64,000 nt of DNA from JALHFZ01 sp963674625 (GCA_963674625.2 CAXXXO010000004.1:1116001-1180000); one strand, 5' to 3'; shown: positions 33,876-43,387, numbered from the stretch's first letter. The notes: generated by a model from the letters alone, not told the origin. A program made the numbers and translations.

Positions 33876-35152
33876 GCGCCCTCATGTTTTTCTCCTTCGC
33901 AGTCTGCTTTCTCATGGGCATACCTCTGGCGCTCGTCATGGGGATCACCGGAATGGCGGTCATTCTCGCCATGGGAGTTCCTCTGCAGCTCGTAGCCCAG
34001 AGGATGTTCACGGGGATCGATTCCTTTCCTCTCATGGCGGTGCCCTTTTTCATCCTCGCCGGGGACCTCATGAACCGGGGTGGCACCACGGCCCGGATCG
34101 TCACCTTCGCCAACAGCCTCGTGGGGCACATCCGGGGCGGCCTCGCCCATGCCTGCATTGTGGCCAACATGATCTTCGCGGGGATCAGCGGGTCGGCCGT
34201 GGCGGACGCCTCGGCCATAGGCTCCATCATGATTCCCTCCATGGAGAAAAACGGCTACGACCTCGACTTCAGCGCGGCCCTCAACAGCGCCGCAGCCACC
34301 ATCGGCCCTATCATTCCCCCGAGCATCATCATGGTCATCTACGGCGTCTCGGTGAACGTCTCCGTGGGAGGGCTCTTTGCCGCGGGGTTCCTGCCTGGAA
34401 TCCTCATGGGATTCGCCCTCATGATCGTGGTCTCGAGGACGGCAAAAAAAAGGAACTATCCCATGTCGGAGGGGTTTTCCGGCAAAAAGGTCGCCTCGGA
34501 ATTCGTCTCCGCCGTCTGGGCCCTGATGGCCCCGGTGATCATTCTCGGGGGCATATTGGGCGGGGTCTTCACCCCCACGGAGGCTGCGGCGGTGGCGGTG
34601 ATCTACTCCTTCTTCGTGGGAAAATTCATCTTCCGGGAGATCGCCTGGAGGGATCTTCCGGGCATCCTCTTTCAGAGCGGCATCACTACGGGGGCCATTC
34701 TTCTCATCATCTCTCTGGCCAACGTCTTCGCCTGGGTCATCGCGGCCAACCAGGTTCCCCTCCGCCTTTCTTCCCTCTTTCTCTCGGCCACGGACAATCC
34801 CTACGTCTTTCTTCTCATCGTAAATATTTTGCTTCTTCTCGTGGGAATGTTCATGGAGACGGGCGCGGCAATCATCCTGCTGGCACCCATCCTCGCGCCC
34901 ATCGCAGTGCAGATGGGAATCCATCCCCTTCATTTTGGCTTCGTCATGGTGCTCAACCTCGCCATAGGCATGGCCACGCCCCCCGTCGGGGTCTGCCTCT
35001 TCGTGAGCTGCGGCATCACGGGCCTCAGCCTCGAGCGGATATCGGCAGCGGTGATGCGGTTCGTCCTCGCACAGGTCGCAATCCTCCTCCTGGTGACCTA
35101 CGTCGCCCCGATTTCCCTCCTTCTGCCGAAGTTTCTGGGGTTCATCCGGTAA
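33872..35152 (+). CDS. dctM: TRAP transporter large permease (DctM family)
   Basis: Main translocation subunit, 426 aa, about twelve helices. It shows the conserved MFTGIDSFPLMAVPFFILAGDLM region (FPLMAVPFF), GSAVADASAIGSIMIP and PPSIIMVIYG, with a C-terminal VNLAIGMATPPVG-like LAIGMATPPVG. It completes the DctPQM transporter and starts inside the dctQ stop codon. Confidence 0.95.
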   Translation: MSALMFFSFAVCFLMGIPLALVMGITGMAVILAMGVPLQLVAQRMFTGIDSFPLMAVPFFILAGDLMNRGGTTARIVTFANSLVGHIRGGLAHACIVANMIFAGISGSAVADASAIGSIMIPSMEKNGYDLDFSAALNSAAATIGPIIPPSIIMVIYGVSVNVSVGGLFAAGFLPGILMGFALMIVVSRTAKKRNYPMSEGFSGKKVASEFVSAVWALMAPVIILGGILGGVFTPTEAAAVAVIYSFFVGKFIFREIAWRDLPGILFQSGITTGAILLIISLANVFAWVIAANQVPLRLSSLFLSATDNPYVFLLIVNILLLLVGMFMETGAAIILLAPILAPIAVQMGIHPLHFGFVMVLNLAIGMATPPVGVCLFVSCGITGLSLERISAAVMRFVLAQVAILLLVTYVAPISLLLPKFLGFIR

Positions 35153-35250
35153 AATCCTTTCTTCTCCGGCGGCTCCAGGCTCTTCTCCTTTTCTTCGGGC
35201 AAGGTTTTCCTGTAGAATGGGGTCAATAATTTCTGCCGGGAGCTGAGAGT

Positions 35251-36144
35251 TTGAGACAGGATTTTGTACAGATGCTGAACATGCTGAAGGAAGGGGTGTA
35301 TTTCGTCGACCTTGACCGGAAGATCACCTTCTGGAACAGCGCGGCGGAACGGATCAGCGGGTACCGCAGCGAGGAAGTTGCGGGAAGTTCCTGCCGGGAC
35401 AATATTCTGATGCACGTGGACAGCACGGGAAAAAATCTCTGTCAGGAGGGGTGTCCCCTGTCCGCCACCATGGCGGACAGGGAATGCAGAAAGGCGGATG
35501 TTTTTCTCCATCACCGCAGAGGATACCGGGTTCCCGTGTCTGTGCGGACAGTCCCTCTGGAGGATGACGAAGGAAATGTGGTCGGGGGAATCGAGATCTT
35601 CGCGGAGATCAACCCCGAGGAAAATCTTCTCGTGCGCATGGAAGAGCTGGAAAGACGCTCCCTTCTCGATTCACTCACGAAGGTGCCCTCCAGGCGCCAT
35701 CTCGAAACGGAGCTGGAGACCCTGATCTCCCTCTGGGAAAAAATCCGCAGGCCCTTCGGCGTGCTCTTCATCGATATCGACTATTTCAAATCTCTTAACG
35801 ACGTACACGGCCATCACATCGGCGACGAAGTGCTCAAAATCGCGGCGAAGAGCCTCTTCAGTTCCGTCCGTCCCGATGACGTGATCGGACGGTGGGGAGG
35901 GGATGAATTCGTGGGTTTTTTTCCGGGTGCGGATTCCGCAGTTCTCGCAGCCCTAGCCGAGCGGCTTCGGACCGTGGTGGAGAACTCGTGGATGGGAGAA
36001 AAATCACTGGGGCAGGCCGTGACTCTTTCGATAGGGGGCACCGTCTCCCGGGAGGGGGATACCCCTGCTTCGATTCTGCAGAGGGCGGATGCCCTGATGT
36101 ACAAAAGCAAGGATGCCGGTCGGAACATGGTGAGCATCGGCTGA
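35251..36144 (+). CDS. PAS-GGDEF diguanylate cyclase, copy 1
   Basis: Cytoplasmic c-di-GMP synthase of 297 aa. A PAS domain (about residues 5-125) has the FWNSAAERISGY core. The GGDEF domain starts near DSLTKVPSRRH and carries the active GGDEF (216-220). An inhibitory I-site RPDD lies five residues before it. No transmembrane segment is present, so the PAS domain senses an internal cue. The TTG start aligns exactly with the start of the neighbouring paralogue, which supports it. Confidence 0.9.
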   Translation: MRQDFVQMLNMLKEGVYFVDLDRKITFWNSAAERISGYRSEEVAGSSCRDNILMHVDSTGKNLCQEGCPLSATMADRECRKADVFLHHRRGYRVPVSVRTVPLEDDEGNVVGGIEIFAEINPEENLLVRMEELERRSLLDSLTKVPSRRHLETELETLISLWEKIRRPFGVLFIDIDYFKSLNDVHGHHIGDEVLKIAAKSLFSSVRPDDVIGRWGGDEFVGFFPGADSAVLAALAERLRTVVENSWMGEKSLGQAVTLSIGGTVSREGDTPASILQRADALMYKSKDAGRNMVSIG

Positions 36145-36234
36145 GACGATTCCGGCTATCCCAGCCGGCCTCCAGACGCCGGAGAAATCTTTTTCGGACC
36201 GGGAAGCACAGCACGAATTCAGGAGGAGAGAGAC

Positions 36235-37128
36235 ATGCGCCGGGATTTTCTCCAGATGATCGATGTAATCAAAGAGGGCGCCCTTCTTCTGGACCCGGAC
36301 AGGAGGGTGATCTTCTGGAACAAGGCTGCGGAACGGCTTACGGGATTCCGGAAGGAAGACATCATGGGAAGCGCCTGGAGCGACAATATCCTCGTCCACG
36401 AGGACGAAGAGGGACGGGATCTCTCGGCAGGGCCCTTTCCCCTTCTGCTCACCCTTGAGGACAAGGAGGCGAGAAAGGCCGAGATATTCATCCGCCATCG
36501 CCGGGGGTTCTGCATCCCCGTCTCCCTCTGGGCTCTCCCCTTCGAGGATGAAGAGGGGCGGGTCGTAGGGGCCATCGAGCTCTTCTCGGAGATCAACCCT
36601 GAGCGGAATATCCGCCTGCGCATGGAGGAGCTCGAGCGGAACGCCCTCCTCGATCCCCTCACCAAGGTGCCGAGCCGCCGGCACCTCGATGCGGAACTCT
36701 CCGCCCTTTTCACCCTCTGGGAAAAGCGGCGGGTCCCCTTCGGCGTGCTCTTCCTGGACATCGATCATTTCAAGCGGTTCAACGACACCTGGGGGCACGA
36801 CGTGGGGGACCTGGTCCTGGCGGCGGTGGGCAAGGCGCTCCTTGCCTCGGTGAGGCCCTTCGACATCCTGGGCCGCTGGGGCGGCGAGGAGTTCGTAGGG
36901 CTCTTCCCAAACGTCACGAAAAATCTGCTCGAGATCATAGGTGAACGGCTCCGATCGGTGGTTGAAAAAACGGAGCTCGAAGCGGAGGGAGAAAAACTTT
37001 CCGTCACCCTCTCCATCGGGGGGACCGCAACCGTGAGCGGAGACACCCCCGCGGAGATGGTGAAGCGGGCGGACGCCCTCATGTACCAGAGCAAGCAGGC
37101 GGGGCGGAACCGGGTCACTATCGGCTGA
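36235..37128 (+). CDS. PAS-GGEEF diguanylate cyclase, copy 2
   Basis: A 297-residue paralogue of the preceding gene, the same length and domain order: PAS (FWNKAAERLTGF) then GGDEF domain with active GGEEF (about 216-220) and I-site RPFD. The two proteins share long stretches (DNIL, EINPE, VPSRRHL, RADALMY), so they arose by tandem duplication. GGAGGAGAG precedes the ATG. The two PAS domains have diverged more than the catalytic halves, which suggests different input signals with the same output. Confidence 0.92.
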   Translation: MRRDFLQMIDVIKEGALLLDPDRRVIFWNKAAERLTGFRKEDIMGSAWSDNILVHEDEEGRDLSAGPFPLLLTLEDKEARKAEIFIRHRRGFCIPVSLWALPFEDEEGRVVGAIELFSEINPERNIRLRMEELERNALLDPLTKVPSRRHLDAELSALFTLWEKRRVPFGVLFLDIDHFKRFNDTWGHDVGDLVLAAVGKALLASVRPFDILGRWGGEEFVGLFPNVTKNLLEIIGERLRSVVEKTELEAEGEKLSVTLSIGGTATVSGDTPAEMVKRADALMYQSKQAGRNRVTIG

Positions 37129-37131
37129 TGC

Positions 37132-37869
37132 TCAGAAAAGATCTCGTTCGAAGATAAATCTGTCCATCCGGGCATTTCTGTCGAAGCGGATATGGATCCG
37201 GCTCATCCCCGAGAAATAGGTCCACACCCGGTTCTTCACCTGCACCGGGGGACCGAGGATTTCTTCTGTCCTGTCGGGGCTGTCCCCCATGGCCAGGGGG
37301 CCGAAATGCCTTTCCCCTCCTTCGAAATCGAAGCCGTAGAGGACATCCCGGCCGGTAAAAGTCCAGTAGATCACGCTCCCGTCAGGATAGAAGAATTCCG
37401 TTTCCAGGGCCTTCATCTTCATATCCTCTGGGGTGCGAGTCCGCTCCTCTTTTTTGAGGGGGGCTCCAAGCCGTTTTCCCGCCTCCGCCCGTGTGACGCC
37501 GAAATCCCGCCTCAAAGAGAGGAAGAAGCGCCATAAGGGGTCCTTTTCCCCTTCGAGGCGGAGAAAACGGGCATAAATCCACCCTTCCCCGAGGCTCTCG
37601 GAGAGAACCTGATACCAAAGCTCTCCATCGTTTCCCTGCGAAGTGCCGATGACGACGAGCTCTTCTCCATCTTTCCCGCTCAGCTTCCCGACCACGGTCC
37701 CCGAGAGGGAGGGAGTTTCCCTGACATTGACATTGTTTCCCGAGACAAATCCCGCCGCCGGAGGTTCGAGAATCTCCCCGCAGGCGGAAGACGGTACCCC
37801 TGTCAAAAGAGCCGGAAGAAGAAGCAGCAGAAGATACAGTCCGGAATTCCTTCTGTAAAGCCGTCTCAT
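37132..37869 (-). CDS. Secreted SH3-domain protein
   Basis: Exported protein of 245 aa. A signal peptide (about residues 1-30; a Cys follows in SSACGEI) precedes a bacterial SH3 domain (NVNVRETPSLSGTVVGKL through GWIYARFLRLEG, about residues 45-105), which usually binds the cell wall. The C-terminal 130 residues are not recognised. It is convergent with the second diguanylate cyclase gene, the stop codons being three bases apart. Confidence 0.75.
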   Translation of the reverse strand: MRRLYRRNSGLYLLLLLLPALLTGVPSSACGEILEPPAAGFVSGNNVNVRETPSLSGTVVGKLSGKDGEELVVIGTSQGNDGELWYQVLSESLGEGWIYARFLRLEGEKDPLWRFFLSLRRDFGVTRAEAGKRLGAPLKKEERTRTPEDMKMKALETEFFYPDGSVIYWTFTGRDVLYGFDFEGGERHFGPLAMGDSPDRTEEILGPPVQVKNRVWTYFSGMSRIHIRFDRNARMDRFIFERDLF

Positions 37870-38027
37870 GATTATCCTCCGTTCATTATGGATTATTGGC
37901 TATAATGGCAAAGAAAAGAATCACCGTCAATGCTTCCACCGGGAGAAAAGGGCTGCAAAAGTACCTCCGGGCCGGAACAAGAAATCTGTCAGGAAAATAA
38001 ACAAGGAAATATGAAAGGAAGGATACT

Positions 38028-38852
38028 TTGCCCCTTCCCGTGGCCTCAGAAAAATTTTCCTCGGGCGTTGCCGATCTGTACTATGAGATATCAGGCGACG
38101 GACCTCCGCTGATGCTCATCGCAGGACTGGCGTCGGATTCGGCGAGCTGGCAGACGGTGGTACCCCCTCTGGCGAAGCGCTTCCGGGTGATCTGTCCCGA
38201 CAACCGGGGATCGGGACGGAGCGTCTGCGCCGAAGGCCCTCTCTCCGTCGATCTCATGGCGGGAGACTGCGCCGCCCTCATCGGCCATCTCGGGTATAAA
38301 AAAGTCCACGTCGCAGGGCATTCCATGGGAGGGTTCATCGCCCAGCGCCTTGCCGTACTTCACCCGGACCTGGCGGACAGGCTGGTGCTTTCGGCCACGG
38401 GGGCGAAAAGCTCCCGGCGGAATATTCTCCTTTTCAGCGACCTCGCCCGCAGGCTGGAAGAGGGGGAGGACCCTGCCCGCTGGTTCCGGAGCCTCTTCTA
38501 CTGGATTTATACTCCGGGCCTCTTCGAGAGAGAAAGGGCCCTTGCCGGGGCTCTCGATTTTGCCCTGAACTACCGGTGGAAGCAGTCTCCGGCCTTCTTC
38601 CGCGCCCAGGTGGATGCCATCGCCCATTTCGACGGAAGAGAGGATTTGGGAAGAATTTCCGCCCCGGCGCTCGTCCTTGCGGGGGAGAAGGATCTTCTTT
38701 TTCCTCCCGACGACTGCCGGGATTTCGCCTCCCGCATTCCCGGAGCGAGATTCAGGATGCTCGGGGGGGCGGCCCATTCCATGCACGCAGAAAATCCCCG
38801 GAATTTCGCCGCGGCCGTGGTAGAATTCCTTACGGAAGGTGATAATCAGTGA
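38028..38852 (+). CDS. Alpha/beta hydrolase
   Basis: Cytoplasmic serine hydrolase, 274 aa. It has PDNRGSGRS, the nucleophile elbow GHSMGG (Ser99), acid region LAGEKDLLFP and His in GAAHSMHAENP. The order is typical of the esterase/lactonase group. The TTG start has AAAGGAAGG upstream. Its stop overlaps the GTG start of the next gene, so the two are coupled. The substrate is unknown. Confidence 0.82.
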   Translation: MPLPVASEKFSSGVADLYYEISGDGPPLMLIAGLASDSASWQTVVPPLAKRFRVICPDNRGSGRSVCAEGPLSVDLMAGDCAALIGHLGYKKVHVAGHSMGGFIAQRLAVLHPDLADRLVLSATGAKSSRRNILLFSDLARRLEEGEDPARWFRSLFYWIYTPGLFERERALAGALDFALNYRWKQSPAFFRAQVDAIAHFDGREDLGRISAPALVLAGEKDLLFPPDDCRDFASRIPGARFRMLGGAAHSMHAENPRNFAAAVVEFLTEGDNQ

Positions 38853-39427
38853 AAAAATTTGTCTATATCGACTACGAGAATCTGCCGGGAGTGCAGATTG
38901 AGGATATCGAAGACGCGACGATACTGGTATTCCTCGGAGAGAACCAGAAAAAAATTCCCACTGAGATGATCCTGAAGACCCAGCCCATGGGCAACCGGGT
39001 GCAGTGGATCACCATCAGCGGCGTTGGCCGGAACGCCCTCGATTTTCACATCGCCTACTACCTGGCAAAGCACAACGAGGAGCCTTCCTGCTGCCATTAC
39101 ATCGTCTCCATGGACTCCGGATACGATCCCCTCATCAAGCACGTGGCGGCCTTCGGCCAGAAGGTGAAGCGGATCATCACCCTGGAGGACATGAAGGAGA
39201 AGCCCACTCTCAGCGGGGATCTGAAATCGAAGTACGGAAAGGTCCTCGAGATCCTCAAAAAGCAGGACAAGACCCGCCGGCCGAAGTCAAGAAAAACCCT
39301 CTCATCGAGCATCGAAACCCTTTTTTCTGGGCAGGCATCGAAAGAGGACATCGAGCTTATCGTGGAAAACCTCTTCCGGGAACGATTCATCGAGGAGAAG
39401 AACAAGCGGATCGCCTACCTGGACTGA
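38849..39427 (+). CDS. PIN/NYN-like domain protein
   Basis: A 192-residue protein whose N-terminal two thirds look like a PIN/NYN nuclease fold. Acidic residues sit at the expected places in YIDYENLPG, NALDFHIAYYLAKH and VSMDSGYDPLIKH. The remaining 60 residues are basic and helical (KKQDKTRRPKSRKTL) and may bind RNA. It is translationally coupled to the alpha/beta hydrolase gene. No antitoxin-like gene is adjacent, so a toxin role is not supported. Confidence 0.65.
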   Translation: MKKFVYIDYENLPGVQIEDIEDATILVFLGENQKKIPTEMILKTQPMGNRVQWITISGVGRNALDFHIAYYLAKHNEEPSCCHYIVSMDSGYDPLIKHVAAFGQKVKRIITLEDMKEKPTLSGDLKSKYGKVLEILKKQDKTRRPKSRKTLSSSIETLFSGQASKEDIELIVENLFRERFIEEKNKRIAYLD

Positions 39428-39510
39428 AACAGAACTTGAAATGTATTAAATAACTTAAGTTTATTGATTGAAAGGCTGGAGATTATAGAAAATAAGGGGA
39501 TTTATAAGCC

Positions 39511-40668
39511 TTAGGGAAACCTGTCCAATTTTTCTTTTGCTGCCTGGAGGTCATGGCAGGAGGCGGAGGTGCCGAAGAGCCACCCGCCCGACAGGGCGGT
39601 GAAGGGGGCCACGGTCACCAGGCCGAAGCTGCCCACAAGTGTGTGCAGGATCTCAGCCGAGACGTATTGCATGTTCAGGATGTTGGCCATGGGAATGCCT
39701 TGGGCGACGAAGACCAGCAGCAGGCTGGAATAGCTTCCCGTGTAAGCAAGCAGCAGGGTTGTGGTCATGGTCCCCACCACTGATCTGCCCACCGAGAACC
39801 CGGACACGACAAGCTGTCTCCTGGAAAGGTCCGGCCGCTTTGACGCGATCTCGTGCATGGCGCTTGACACGTCCATGGCAAGGTCCATCACTGCCCCGGA
39901 GGAGGCAAGGAATATTCCCCCCAGGAAGATTCGCGTCAGGTCAAGGTGGGCGAAACCGCTGTATAGCAGGGTCTCCGAGAAGGGTTTCACTGCGCCGTGG
40001 ATGCGGAACTTGCTGCCGAAATAGAGCGAGAGCCCGCAGGTCAGCAGGATCCCGAGGGTTGATCCCAGGAAGGCCGCGGCTCCCTTCCGGTTGAGCCCGC
40101 CCACGAGGAAGACGATGGCGGCGGTGAGGGCAAGGGCGGTGAAAAGGGAAATGAACACCGGGTCAAGCCCGATGAGGTACCCGGGAAGAAGCACCTTCCA
40201 GATCATGGCGCCGGTGAAGAAGAAGGAGAGCAGTGCCCGGGCCCCAGTCCACCCGCCGAAGAGGAGCAGCAGGGCGCAGAAGAGGAGGAGCAGCCAGAGC
40301 TGAGTGTCCAGCCGGTAGTGATCCAGGACGTTGGCCTTGACCACCCGGCCGCCCTCGGTGTCAACCACGGCGAAGGCGAGGTCGCCTGGGACGAAAATCT
40401 TGTCCAGTTCCAGGCGTCCCGCCAGGTGATTCACTGCGTCTGTCTCCAGGTCTTTGAAGTCCCCTTCCAGAATTTTGATCCGGAGCCCCTGGTCGCCGGT
40501 GCGCACGATGCCGAACTGCCGCATGTTTGTGTTGTCTACCGACAGGATGCGCACCTTAGCCCGCTCCGCCGTATCGGGGGTCTGCCTCCAGGAGGGGAGG
40601 CAGAAGAGTGCGAGGGTGAGCAGCAGAAAAAGAAAGGTCAGCAGGTGGTCCCGCCGTGTGGATTTCAT
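39511..40668 (-). CDS. YibE/F family membrane protein
   Basis: A 385-residue membrane protein. An N-terminal anchor is followed by a small extracytoplasmic domain (about residues 35-115) and about eight helices of the YibE/F family, with GLDPVFISLFTALALTA and SGAVMDLAMDVSSAMHE (the conserved MDxxMD element). The function of the family is unknown; some members are linked to manganese or nucleotide export by gene context only. It lies 117 bases downstream of the alkaline phosphatase gene on the same strand, beyond a terminator-like hairpin. Confidence 0.8.
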   Translation of the reverse strand: MKSTRRDHLLTFLFLLLTLALFCLPSWRQTPDTAERAKVRILSVDNTNMRQFGIVRTGDQGLRIKILEGDFKDLETDAVNHLAGRLELDKIFVPGDLAFAVVDTEGGRVVKANVLDHYRLDTQLWLLLLFCALLLLFGGWTGARALLSFFFTGAMIWKVLLPGYLIGLDPVFISLFTALALTAAIVFLVGGLNRKGAAAFLGSTLGILLTCGLSLYFGSKFRIHGAVKPFSETLLYSGFAHLDLTRIFLGGIFLASSGAVMDLAMDVSSAMHEIASKRPDLSRRQLVVSGFSVGRSVVGTMTTTLLLAYTGSYSSLLLVFVAQGIPMANILNMQYVSAEILHTLVGSFGLVTVAPFTALSGGWLFGTSASCHDLQAAKEKLDRFP

Positions 40669-40681
40669 GAAAAGCCTCCCT

Positions 40682-40706
40682 CAAAAAACTTGCCGAAAAA
40701 CGGCAG
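40682..40706 (-). terminator. Terminator or attenuator after the alkaline phosphatase gene
   Basis: On the minus strand TGCCG-TTTTT-CGGCA is followed by AGTTTTTT. The stem is only 5-6 bp, so termination may be partial. The YibE/F gene begins 14 bases further on. A second GC-rich stem lies at 40729-40757. Confidence 0.6.
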
Positions 40707-40785
40707 ATCGGATGTCTGCTGAAGATGAGGCCGGAGGGAGTCGCCTCCCGTCCGGCCCTGAGTTTGAATTGTCCTGTTCGTATTA

Positions 40786-42312
40786 CTACCGTACGCCGAG
40801 GATGGACATGGTCTTCCAGGCAACGTCCGTGTTGTCATAGTAGCCGGCGAACAGCTCGGAGCCGAGACCCTTGGCGAAGATGGGAACCGGAATGCCGGTG
40901 TGGGCGTAGGTTGTCCAGCCGATGCCCGCCTTCTGGTTGAGGATATGGGTGATCTTCACCGAGAGGGGCTCGTAGCCTCCGTAGAGGAGAAATGTGGCCT
41001 CGTCCTTCGCCCGCTCTTTCTTTTCGAGCATGCTGTTTTCGAAGGCTGTCCGGAGTTCGCCCAGTTCAAAGTCAGAGAGGGTCATGGAGAGGGTGGTCCG
41101 GGCCGCGTCATCGCCTGCTTTGGCTTTTTCTTCGAGAGCAGCGTGCTCCCCGGCGGTGGCGGTGAGAAGGCCGAAGGATTCAGTGATCACGGGCATCATC
41201 TTCTCGAAGGTCTTCTCGGTTTCCTTGCGGAATGCGACGATTTTCTTGTCGAAGGACTCGTAGGACTCTTTCTGGTGGGCGATCTTTTCGAAGAATGTGT
41301 CGTACTGTGTCCCGGCGAAGCCGATGCTCATGCCGCCGGTTTCGTGGTCCCCGACGACGATGATCAGCGTCTCGTCCGGATGCCTTTCGGCGAAGGCCAG
41401 GGCCTCCCGGACAGCGGCGTCAAAGGCGAAGGTGTCGAGTATGGCTGCCGCGGCGTCGTTTGCGTGACAGGCCCAGTCAATCTTGCCGCCCTCGACCATC
41501 ATAAAGAAACCCTTGGGGTTGTCGAGTAGCTCGATGCCCTTTTTGGTGAACTCAGCGAGGGAGAGCTCCCTTTCTGTCCGGTCCATGTCGTAGGGCATGG
41601 CGTTGCTGCCGTCGAGAATAGGGTTCACGGCGATTATCTTCGTGTCAGGCTTCGCCGCCAGGATATCCTCACGGGTCCGGAGGACCTGGTAGCCCTTTTC
41701 TTTCGCGATTTCGTACAGGTTCCTGCGGTCTTTGTCCTTGCCGGTGTTTTGGTGCAGGCCGCCTCCGGCGAAGTAGTCAAAGCCGCTGTCGATGAGCTTT
41801 TCTCCAATGCCGTAGTAGTCATTGCGGGAAGGAACGGATGCGTAGAAAGCGGCAGGGGTGGCGTGGTTGAGCGAAACGGTGGTGAGTACGCCGACCTTCA
41901 TTCCCTTGGCGCGGACCATCTGGGCGACGGTAGTGAATTTCCGCTTCTTGGCTGGATCCATGCCGATGACGCCGTTTTCCGTCTTGTAGCCCGAGGCGAG
42001 GGATGTGGCCGCGGGCGCCGAATCGGTGATGAAGGAGTTAGTGGAGTAGGTGGTGATCATCCCCTGCACCGGAAGGCCGCTCAGCGCCAGCTTCCTGATC
42101 GCGGGCTTGCCGCCCGTCCTGTTGATCGAACCGTTGTAGACCTCCGCCGCGTTGACCTGCTGCAGCCCCAGGCCGTCCCCTATGAACATGAACACGTACT
42201 TCGCCTTCTGACCGCTCCAGTCGTTGCCCGTCCCGGCCGCACAGGCCGCTCCGGCCAGCAGCAACACTGCAATCAGCGTCAAACCGATTCTGTTTCGCAA
42301 TGATCGTTTCAT
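40786..42312 (-). CDS. phoA: Alkaline phosphatase (PhoA family)
   Basis: Exported metal-dependent phosphomonoesterase of 508 aa. A signal peptide ends near AACAAG. MFIGDGLGL (metal Asp46), TDSAPAATSLASGYKT (nucleophile Ser98), GGKIDWACHAND (His and Asp ligands) and VVGDHETGG give the full metal site. The Trp-His/Lys variation of the second shell cannot be judged by eye. Upstream, a 12-bp direct repeat (42411-42447) may be a regulator site. YibE/F follows downstream. Confidence 0.92.
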   Translation of the reverse strand: MKRSLRNRIGLTLIAVLLLAGAACAAGTGNDWSGQKAKYVFMFIGDGLGLQQVNAAEVYNGSINRTGGKPAIRKLALSGLPVQGMITTYSTNSFITDSAPAATSLASGYKTENGVIGMDPAKKRKFTTVAQMVRAKGMKVGVLTTVSLNHATPAAFYASVPSRNDYYGIGEKLIDSGFDYFAGGGLHQNTGKDKDRRNLYEIAKEKGYQVLRTREDILAAKPDTKIIAVNPILDGSNAMPYDMDRTERELSLAEFTKKGIELLDNPKGFFMMVEGGKIDWACHANDAAAAILDTFAFDAAVREALAFAERHPDETLIIVVGDHETGGMSIGFAGTQYDTFFEKIAHQKESYESFDKKIVAFRKETEKTFEKMMPVITESFGLLTATAGEHAALEEKAKAGDDAARTTLSMTLSDFELGELRTAFENSMLEKKERAKDEATFLLYGGYEPLSVKITHILNQKAGIGWTTYAHTGIPVPIFAKGLGSELFAGYYDNTDVAWKTMSILGVR

Positions 42313-42410
42313 TATTTCCCTCCTAAAAAGAATTTGAGCCTATTATCCGGAGGGAGGGTAACGGATGTAATATGAAAGTGTAACAGGTGCGTAAAAAGTG
42401 GCGTAAGGGG

Positions 42411-42447
42411 AGAAAGTTCACCCCGTTTCCAGCAAAGAAAGTTCACC
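42411..42447. repeat. Twelve-base direct repeat upstream of phoA
   Basis: AGAAAGTTCACC occurs at 42411-42422 and again at 42436-42447, a period of 25 bases. It lies about 100 bases upstream of the phoA start. It could be a regulator site or the remnant of a mobile element; neither is proven. The rest of the gap 42313-42538 holds no supported gene. Confidence 0.6.
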
Positions 42448-42538
42448 TCTGCGTCAGATTCTTCAGGCATGTAGAGGGTTTCTTCCCTCGCCCCCGGTAA
42501 TTCCTGAGGGAGGATAAGGCAAAATTTACCTCGCCCGT

Positions 42539-43387
42539 TTATTCCTCCAGCTGGATATTGTCGATGAGCCGGACGCCGTCCACCCTGGCAGCCAGGGCGA
42601 TGACGGCGGGACGGTCAAGGGAGGAGATCTCCCGGAGAGTCTCCCGGTCCCGGACCTCCACGTACTCCGGCTGAACGAGGGGATTTATTGAAAGAAAGTC
42701 CAGAACTCCCTTTCGCAGGGACCACGCATCCCGGTCGCCCGCCTGAAACTGTTCCCGGGCGGCCTTCAGAGAGCGGGACAGGGCAAGGGCAGCCTCTCTT
42801 CCCTCGGGGGAGAGGTAGGCGTTCCGGCTGCTCAGGGCGAGGCCGTCCTTCTCCCTGACGATGGGGCACGGACGGATCTGCACCGGGAGGTTCAGATCCC
42901 GCACCATCCGCCGGATGATTGTGACCTGCTGAAAATCCTTCTCTCCGAAATAGGCCCTGTCGGGCCGGACGAAGTTAAAAAGCTTCAGCACCACGGTGCA
43001 GACTCCCCGGAAATGCCCGGGCCGTGAGGCGCCGCAGAGCCCTCTGCTCAGCTCAGTCTCCTCCGCGTAGACGGAATGGCCGGGAAGATACATGGCCTCG
43101 GGGGAAGGAGCGAAGACGAAGTCGACCCCCTCCTTTTCCAGAAGTTCCAGATCCCGCTTCTCGTCCCTTGGGTACCTGTCGAGGTCCTCGTTCGGACCGA
43201 ACTGTGTGGGGTTGACGAAGACGGAGACGACCGTGCGGGCGTTCTCCTTCCTGCTCGCCCGCACGAGGGAGAGATGTCCCGCGTGAAGGTACCCCATGGT
43301 GGGAACGAGGCCGATGGTCTCCCCTGCTGCGCGTATGGGGCGAAGTGCCTCGGTGATCTGGTCGGGAGTGCGGAACAGGGTTGTCAT
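42539..43387 (-). CDS. panC: Pantothenate synthetase
   Basis: ATP-dependent ligase (282 aa) joining pantoate and beta-alanine. The HIGH-type motif appears as MGYLHAGHLSLV, and the KMSKS-type loop as IVREKDGLALSSRN; VFVNPTQFGPNEDLDRYPR and FGEKDFQQ are further PanC marks. The frame stays open far upstream, but the ATG at 43387 is right: GGAGGA is seven bases before it and similarity to PanC starts there. It is last in a minus-strand group with an M20 hydrolase and a KDPG-type aldolase. panB and panD are not in the window. Confidence 0.95.
   Translation of the reverse strand: MTTLFRTPDQITEALRPIRAAGETIGLVPTMGYLHAGHLSLVRASRKENARTVVSVFVNPTQFGPNEDLDRYPRDEKRDLELLEKEGVDFVFAPSPEAMYLPGHSVYAEETELSRGLCGASRPGHFRGVCTVVLKLFNFVRPDRAYFGEKDFQQVTIIRRMVRDLNLPVQIRPCPIVREKDGLALSSRNAYLSPEGREAALALSRSLKAAREQFQAGDRDAWSLRKGVLDFLSINPLVQPEYVEVRDRETLREISSLDRPAVIALAARVDGVRLIDNIQLEE

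Noticed and set aside
38849..39427. PIN/NYN-like protein as the toxin of a toxin-antitoxin pair
   Set aside because: The upstream coupled gene is a full alpha/beta hydrolase, not an antitoxin, and no small partner gene is present.
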